From NCBI GenBank assembly GCA_051656485.1, contig JBOGBZ010000181.1:1-9696 (forward strand): a stretch of 9,696 nt of DNA. Reading direction: 5' to 3'. Positions within the stretch are counted from its first letter, which is position 1. Every line of letters starts with the position of its first letter. Under the pieces are notes generated by a model. That model was not told where the DNA came from and ran no database searches. It saw only the letters and a program-made list of their open reading frames with translations. Source of the stretch: JBOFDK01 sp051656485. Its GTDB lineage: Bacteria; Bacillota; Clostridia; Lachnospirales; Cellulosilyticaceae. Both the position numbers and the translations under genes were made by a program. This document shows positions 6,834 through 9,696 of the stretch, piece after piece.

Positions 6834-6903
6834 ATTTGTAAGGGCAGTGGTATTTATAGCCTATGTTAGTAAAGGCCTTTGACTATAGCTTACAGATAGG
6901 GAT

Positions 6904-6933
6904 TTGATAAGTAGACTTAGAGTATGGTATAAA
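6904..6933 (+). promoter_or_regulatory. Probable sigma-A promoter of msrA, extended -10 type
   Basis: TTGATA (6904-6909) and TATAAA (6928-6933) are separated by 18 nt, with TG at 6925-6926 forming an extended -10. Transcription would start near 6940, about 30 nt before the ATG. A second TTGACT at 6879-6884 lacks a -10 at a standard distance. No operator is recognisable apart from the palindrome AAAGGCCTTT at 6871-6880. Confidence 0.55.
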
Positions 6934-6969
6934 TAAAGAAGAATAAAATGACAGCATAAGGAGGCAAGA

Positions 6970-7491
6970 ATGATGAAAAAAGCAACATTTGCAGGGGGAT
7001 GTTTTTGGTGTATGATTAAGCCTTTTGATAAGTATGAAGGGGTACACCAAGTGATATCAGGCTATACAGGTGGGCAGGTAGAGAATCCTACCTATGAAGA
7101 CATTAAATCTCAGACTACAGGGCATAGAGAAGCAGTAGAAATCACTTTTGATGAAGAGGTCATAAGCTATGAAACATTGGTAGAGGTATTCTTCAAAATC
7201 ATCGATCCAACAGATGAAGCAGGGCAATTTATCGATCGTGGAGAGAGCTATACGACAGCTGTTTTTTATCATGATGAGGAGCAGCAAAGATTGGTAGAGC
7301 AGTATATACAAAAGCTTGAGGCAAGTGGCAAATTCAGTAGACCAATCGTAACCAAAGTATTGCCAGTAGCACCTTTTTATCTAGCGGAAGAATACCACCA
7401 AGACTACTATAAGAAGAACCCTGAAGCATATGCTACAGAGTATGAAACTTCTGGACGTAAGGATTTTATAGAGGAAAATTGGGGAAAATAA
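6970..7491 (+). CDS. msrA: Peptide methionine (S)-S-oxide reductase MsrA
   Basis: Reduces the S epimer of methionine sulfoxide in proteins and free methionine, a cytoplasmic repair step after oxidative damage, normally regenerated by thioredoxin. The 173-residue length fits a minimal MsrA domain. The catalytic motif GGCFWC is at residues 9-14, with Cys11 the nucleophile. Other conserved blocks are YTGG (32-35), the TGHREAVEITFD stretch, FFKIIDPT with GQFIDRGESYTTAVFYH, and PFYLAEEYHQDYY near the end. Only Cys11 and Cys14 are present: the C-terminal resolving cysteines of E. coli MsrA are missing, so recycling may run through Cys14 or directly through an external reductant. AAGGAGG (6958-6964) lies five bases before the ATG at 6970 and eight before a second ATG at 6973; either may be used. 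It is followed 27 nt later by the DUF503 gene, probably on the same transcript. No MsrB domain is fused. Confidence 0.97.
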   Translation: MMKKATFAGGCFWCMIKPFDKYEGVHQVISGYTGGQVENPTYEDIKSQTTGHREAVEITFDEEVISYETLVEVFFKIIDPTDEAGQFIDRGESYTTAVFYHDEEQQRLVEQYIQKLEASGKFSRPIVTKVLPVAPFYLAEEYHQDYYKKNPEAYATEYETSGRKDFIEENWGK

Positions 7492-7493
7492 AA

Positions 7494-7515
7494 CTACTTC
7501 ATAAAAGTAGGTGAG
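7494..7515 (+). promoter_or_regulatory. Small hairpin overlapping the ribosome binding site of the DUF503 gene
   Basis: CTACTT (7494-7499) pairs with AAGTAG (7505-7510) around a five-base loop. The second arm runs into AGGTGAG (7509-7515), the ribosome binding site of the next gene. It has no U tail, so it is not a terminator. With six A/T-rich base pairs it is weak, and a role in translation control is speculative. Confidence 0.25.
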
Positions 7516-7518
7516 AAA

Positions 7519-7800
7519 ATGGTAGTAGGCATTGCGGAACTGAAATTCAGTGCACCATGGGTACATTCACTTAAAGAAAAGCGTATGGTCGTACGTAGCA
7601 TACTTGGTAAGGCAAGTAGTAAATTCAACGTAGCAATAGCAGAAGTGGATGCACAAGACATCCATCAGACAATCGTCATAGGACTTAGTGTAGTGAGTAA
7701 TACAGATAAACTAGCAGATGCTATGATGGATGAGATTATACAGTTTATAGAGGCGAATACAGAAGCAGAATTGCTAGATATAAGTAGAGAACTGGTTTAA
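7519..7800 (+). CDS. DUF503 (YlxP-like) small protein
   Basis: A 93-residue protein of the DUF503 family, which includes Bacillus YlxP, often encoded near translation and ribosome maturation genes; the molecular function is not firmly known. The family pattern is clear: an N-terminal strand MVVGIAELKFS, then HSLKEKRMVVRSIL (residues 16-29), FNVAIAEVDAQD (about 36-47), TIVIGLSVVSN and a final helix DEIIQFIEAN followed by a strand. The length is normal for the family. AGGTGAG (7509-7515) ends three bases before the ATG, a short but usable spacing. In many Firmicutes this gene sits with infB and rbfA; here it follows msrA instead, with no translation genes nearby. The link to msrA is positional only. 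Confidence 0.88.
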   Translation: MVVGIAELKFSAPWVHSLKEKRMVVRSILGKASSKFNVAIAEVDAQDIHQTIVIGLSVVSNTDKLADAMMDEIIQFIEANTEAELLDISRELV

Positions 7801-7824
7801 ATGAAATACAAATTAGGATATACT
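7796..7824 (+). promoter_or_regulatory. Candidate promoter of the MNT-HEPN pair
   Basis: TTTAAA (7796-7801), overlapping the DUF503 stop codon, and TATACT (7819-7824) are 17 nt apart. This would give a very short leader before AGGTGAG at 7840-7846. No terminator separates the pair from the DUF503 gene, so read-through from msrA is also possible. Confidence 0.4.
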
Positions 7825-7852
7825 TAAAAAAAGTAAAAGAGGTGAGTAGAGG

Positions 7853-8203
7853 ATGGTAGAAGAGATTCAAAAAATTAGAGATGTATTAAAAAAGCGTCAA
7901 CAAAAAAAGATAGAGCAGATCCTGTCTATTTTAAAATCTACTAGTCCTCTAGAAATAGGTGTTTATGGTAGCGTTGCAAGAGGAGACTATAAGGCAACCA
8001 GTGATATAGATATCTATGTGCTTTATAAAGAAGTACCTGTAGGAAGAGAAAAAGGTGAGCTTTATGAAGCTGCAGAAGAGTTAGGTATAGACCTTCTTAT
8101 AAGTGAATATAACAGTTTTTATAGTGTAGAAAGTGCATTTTGTAAAAGTGTTATGAAGGACAAAAAAATACTATGGGAGGAGGAGGAAAATGAATGTAAA
8201 TAG
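7853..8203 (+). CDS. Minimal nucleotidyltransferase (MNT) protein, possible antitoxin partner
   Basis: A 116-residue protein of the minimal nucleotidyltransferase superfamily (pol beta fold). The signature GSVARGDYKATSDID (residues 39-53) gives the GS motif and the metal-binding pair Asp51 and Asp53. Asp80 in the strand LGIDLLI is the likely third catalytic acid, so the site looks intact. Residues 1-30 form a basic, lysine-rich helix. The gene overlaps the following HEPN gene by 14 nt, the classical pairing of MNT and HEPN proteins. In the characterised MntA-HepT (type VII) systems the MNT enzyme inactivates the HEPN RNase by adding AMP to a tyrosine. The ATG is preceded by AGGTGAG (7840-7846) six bases upstream. 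The enzyme family is confident; the antitoxin role is inferred, and such pairs also occur as poorly understood housekeeping-like or defence-related modules. Confidence 0.88.
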   Translation: MVEEIQKIRDVLKKRQQKKIEQILSILKSTSPLEIGVYGSVARGDYKATSDIDIYVLYKEVPVGREKGELYEAAEELGIDLLISEYNSFYSVESAFCKSVMKDKKILWEEEENECK

Positions 8204-8585
8204 TTACTATGCTATTGCATGTAATGATATAGCATATCTAGAAGCAATAGGAGATACGGGATATTACAATCAACCAGCGGCATTATGTCAGCAAATAGTA
8301 GAGAAACTTCTAAAGAGTATTATCGAGCAAGTGTATATAGAAGATAATCTGATGGATATTTTAAGGTCACATTCGCTAAAAACTTTAGGACGAGCGTTGA
8401 AAAGTACTTTACCACAGATACAACTAGATATTAAAGATTTGACCTATCTTACAAATTATTATTACGATACGAGATATCCAGGACCAGACTATCATCTGGT
8501 AACGAAAGAAGACTACGAAGAGTGTAAACGTATTATGTATGATGTAAAAGAAGAAATTGATGAACTCCAAAAAGATTTGCAATAG
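8190..8585 (+). CDS. HEPN domain protein, possible RNase toxin partner of the MNT protein
   Basis: A 131-residue, all-helical HEPN protein. The first helical block contains QPAALCQQIVEKLLKSII (residues 28-45), the typical Q-x-x-EK-x-LK pattern, and HSLKTLGRAL follows (61-70). The conserved RYPGPDYH (95-102) matches the R-x4-6-H motif that forms the RNase site in active HEPN proteins, here with six intervening residues. The tyrosine expected two residues after the histidine, the AMP acceptor in characterised HepT, is replaced by Val104; Tyr101 precedes the histidine. The RYP pattern also occurs in HEPN members not known as toxins, so activity is uncertain. The ATG overlaps the MNT gene by 14 nt and is preceded by GGGAGGAGGAGG (8175-8186), an unusually rich ribosome binding site that could favour high HEPN translation. 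No forward U-tailed terminator follows. Confidence 0.87.
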   Translation: MNVNSYYAIACNDIAYLEAIGDTGYYNQPAALCQQIVEKLLKSIIEQVYIEDNLMDILRSHSLKTLGRALKSTLPQIQLDIKDLTYLTNYYYDTRYPGPDYHLVTKEDYEECKRIMYDVKEEIDELQKDLQ

Positions 8586-8625
8586 TGATACCTATAATAA
8601 TATTTGGGGTAAGATATGGAGTGAC

Positions 8626-8668
8626 CAAATAAAAATGCGTGCCTTTTCATAAAGAGAAAGCACGCATT
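8626..8668 (-). terminator. Terminator of the minus-strand 95-codon gene, possibly shared
   Basis: AATGCGTGC (8634-8642) pairs perfectly with GCACGCATT (8660-8668), and further imperfect pairing lies inside. Read on the minus strand the hairpin is followed by a TTTTTATTTG tail. On the plus strand no U run follows, so it is a proper terminator only for the minus gene, although it may slow transcription from the HEPN side. Confidence 0.8.
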
Positions 8669-8696
8669 GTGTATAAATGGATAATAGGGAGATATA

Positions 8697-8984
8697 CTAA
8701 ACACGAATAAGCGTATCAGGGTCAGCGATGACTTCTTCTAAATCAGCAAGTCTTGCTAGGTCCCAATACTCATCACGATTAAAGGTACAGAAAAGTGCAT
8801 CTGTAACGATAAGCATTCGTTTTTCTTTATGAACTTCATAGATGAGTTCATCGTCTACCTTAATTTTGATAATCTTGCCCTTAGGCTTCTTAGTGAAAAC
8901 TTTATTGTCGTATGTGATCTGTTCACGTGTGTCTGTAAGGAAGTTTGCAAAGTCTTGTTTTGTGGTAGCTTCTGTGTGATTCAT
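8697..8984 (-). CDS. Hypothetical 95-residue protein
   Basis: I do not recognise a family. It is a soluble, charged protein (many K, D and E residues) with no signal peptide or membrane helix. The N-terminal part (1-30) looks helical, the middle (35-62) alternates as short strands (GKIIKIKVDDELIYEVHKEKRMLIV), and the end (72-95) contains DEYWDLARLADLEEVIADPDTLIRV, another helix. A single cysteine sits in LFCTF (about 65-69). It is very likely a real gene: the ribosome binding site GGGAGGG is seven bases before the ATG, a promoter lies upstream and a strong hairpin terminator downstream. It stands alone between the MNT-HEPN pair and the tRNA cluster and is transcribed against both. The function is unknown; a small regulatory or adaptor role would only be a guess. 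Confidence 0.78.
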   Translation of the reverse strand: MNHTEATTKQDFANFLTDTREQITYDNKVFTKKPKGKIIKIKVDDELIYEVHKEKRMLIVTDALFCTFNRDEYWDLARLADLEEVIADPDTLIRV

Positions 8985-9021
8985 GGATTATCCCTCCCAA
9001 AGCATAACATTTTACATTACT

Positions 9022-9052
9022 AGTATATCCTACATATCGTCTTATCAGTCAA
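9022..9052 (-). promoter_or_regulatory. Promoter of the minus-strand 95-codon gene
   Basis: On the minus strand, TTGACT (9052-9047) follows a T run. The -10 is either TATACT (9027-9022, 19-nt spacer) or GATATA (9029-9024, 17-nt spacer). The start would fall near 9016, giving a leader of about 30 nt before the ATG at 8984. Confidence 0.55.
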
Positions 9053-9173
9053 AAAAATGAGAGGTTTTTGGTGGAAAGAAAAAGAAAAAGAAAAGTAAAA
9101 GTATAATTAAAGAGGAATTACACATACTAAAAAAGACGTTCAAGAAAAAAATAAAAAAAAGTTAAAAAAGGTA
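9053..9173. other. Purine-rich, A-tract intergenic stretch upstream of the tRNA promoter
   Basis: About 120 bases almost without pyrimidine runs on the plus strand, including three near-tandem GAAAAA units (about 9076-9094) and several A tracts close to the tRNA promoter. I see no gene with a ribosome binding site here. A tracts just upstream of a stable-RNA promoter may act as an UP-type element for the RNA polymerase alpha subunit; this is inference. Confidence 0.4.
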
Positions 9174-9202
9174 TTTACATAAGTCAATCGGTATGATATA
9201 CT
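9174..9202 (+). promoter_or_regulatory. Strong promoter of the tRNA cluster
   Basis: TTTACA (9174-9179) and TATACT (9197-9202) are separated by exactly 17 nt, with TG at 9194-9195 as extended -10 and A tracts upstream. CGGTA (9189-9193) and TACCG (9202-9206) form an inverted repeat around the -10. Transcription would start near 9209, leaving a leader of about 47 nt before tRNA-Glu. Confidence 0.75.
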
Positions 9203-9255
9203 ACCGAAGTAGTCAAGCGAGGGGCACACAAGCCGCTAGCAAGACAAGCCTATAA

Positions 9256-9327
9256 GGCCCATTGGTCAAGCGGTCAAGACACCGCCCTTTCACGGCGGTA
9301 ACAGGGGTTCGATTCCCCTATGGGTCA
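9256..9327 (+). tRNA. tRNA-Glu (anticodon TTC)
   Basis: A complete cloverleaf of 72 nt. The acceptor arm GGCCCAT (9256-9262) pairs with ATGGGTC (9320-9326), with one G-T pair and discriminator A9327. The anticodon stem CCGCC/GGCGG encloses a loop with TTC at 9289-9291. The T arm GGGG-TTCGATT-CCCC is intact. No CCA is encoded. Confidence 0.97.
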
Positions 9328-9335
9328 TTGTATAT

Positions 9336-9410
<75 letters not shown>

Positions 9411-9434
9411 CTATGCTTTTGAAAAATGTAATAA

Positions 9435-9506
9435 AGGGTTATCGCCAAGCGGTAAGGCACAGGATTTTGATTCCTGCATTCGGAGGTTCGAATCCTCCTA
9501 GCCCTG
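9435..9506 (+). tRNA. tRNA-Gln (anticodon TTG)
   Basis: A 72-nt gene. Acceptor AGGGTTA (9435-9441) pairs with TAGCCCT (9499-9505), with discriminator G9506. Anticodon stem CAGGA/TCCTG holds TTG at 9467-9469. T arm GGAGG-TTCGAAT-CCTCC. The weak first pair A-T is usual for glutamine tRNA. No CCA is encoded. Confidence 0.96.
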
Positions 9507-9520
9507 TTGTCTTCGGACAA
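9507..9520 (+). other. UUCG-tetraloop hairpin in the tRNA-Gln/tRNA-Lys spacer
   Basis: TTGTC (9507-9511) and GACAA (9516-9520) form a 5-bp stem closed by C-G around the extra-stable TTCG loop, beginning right after the discriminator base of tRNA-Gln. There is no U run, so it is not an intrinsic terminator. It may mark a processing or trimming point in the precursor. Confidence 0.45.
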
Positions 9521-9532
9521 GATTTGAGCTGT

Positions 9533-9605
9533 GGGTCACTAGCTCAGTTGGTAGAGCACTTGACTTTTAATCAAGTGGTCCCGGGTTCGAGCCCCGGGTG
9601 GCTCA
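9533..9605 (+). tRNA. tRNA-Lys (anticodon TTT)
   Basis: A 73-nt gene. Acceptor GGGTCAC (9533-9539) pairs with GTGGCTC (9598-9604), with discriminator A9605. Anticodon stem CTTGA/TCAAG holds TTT at 9566-9568. T arm CCGGG-TTCGAGC-CCCGG is GC-rich. No CCA is encoded. Confidence 0.97.
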
Positions 9606-9611
9606 TTATAT

Positions 9612-9692
9612 GCGCGTGTGGCGGAATTGGCAGACGCACTAGACTTAGGATCTAGCGCCCTTGGCGTAAGAGTTCGACTCTCTTCATGCGCA
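9612..9692 (+). tRNA. tRNA-Leu (anticodon TAG)
   Basis: A class II tRNA of 81 nt. Acceptor GCGCGTG (9612-9618) pairs with CATGCGC (9685-9691), with discriminator A9692 as required for leucine. Anticodon stem CTAGA/TCTAG holds TAG at 9646-9648. The long variable arm CGCCCTTGGCG forms its own stem. No CCA follows, and the window ends four bases later. Confidence 0.96.
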
Positions 9693-9696
9693 TATT

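Noticed and set aside
6871..6880. Palindrome AAAGGCCTTT upstream of msrA
   Set aside because: A ten-base palindrome that is not positioned over the best promoter; no known operator recognised.
9058..9099. Short reading frame of about 13 codons beginning MRGFWWK
   Set aside because: It has no ribosome binding site, is of low complexity, and lies just upstream of, and against, the minus-strand gene promoter.
9212..9272. GTCAAGCG occurring both in the tRNA leader (9212-9219) and in the tRNA-Glu D arm (9265-9272)
   Set aside because: Eight bases without further similarity around them and no cloverleaf in the leader, so it is not evidence of a tRNA remnant.

Overview
The window looks like chromosome of a low-GC Gram-positive bacterium, most likely a Clostridia member (Lachnospirales-like would be my guess, not provable here). 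The reasons are AT-rich DNA, strong AGGAGG-type ribosome binding sites, TTG and GTG starts, U-tailed hairpin terminators, and protein families common in Clostridia: ECF sigma factors paired with DUF4179 or DUF4367 proteins, YibE/F, a TipA-type MerR regulator and DUF503. No insertion sequence, phage gene, CRISPR array or rRNA is visible.

Layout. Positions 1-1209 hold the 3' part of a secreted-type alkaline phosphatase, followed after 17 nt by a YibE/F membrane protein; the pair ends in a terminator whose loop holds the stop codon (about 2367-2403). Positions 2418-3274 hold a self-contained MerR/TipA-like drug-sensing regulator. It has a palindromic operator inside its own promoter and a well-placed internal start that could give a separate ligand-binding protein. 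Positions 3283-5338 and 5357-6833 are two consecutive ECF sigma factor/membrane anti-sigma-type modules. In each, the second gene overlaps the end of the first, and each module ends in its own terminator.

Positions 6904-7800 hold msrA (methionine sulfoxide reductase A) and a DUF503/YlxP-like gene. Positions 7853-8585 hold an overlapping nucleotidyltransferase (MNT) and HEPN pair, a toxin-antitoxin-like arrangement. A minus-strand orphan gene of 95 codons (8697-8984) has its own promoter and terminator. The right end (9256-9692) is a tRNA cluster, Glu(TTC)-His(GTG)-Gln(TTG)-Lys(TTT)-Leu(TAG), behind a strong extended -10 promoter. No CCA end is encoded in any of the five, and the cluster may continue past the window.

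How the genes work together. The phosphatase and YibE/F probably form one transcript. The two sigma modules look like independent envelope or stress signalling switches, and neither has an obvious target operon in the window beyond a possible autoregulated promoter before the second. MsrA repairs oxidised methionine. I see no clearly new multigene system. The most interesting points are the probable dual-product TipA-like gene with its operator, the tandem dissimilar sigma/anti-sigma modules, and the MNT-HEPN pair whose HEPN motif lacks the tyrosine known as the modification target in characterised HepT.
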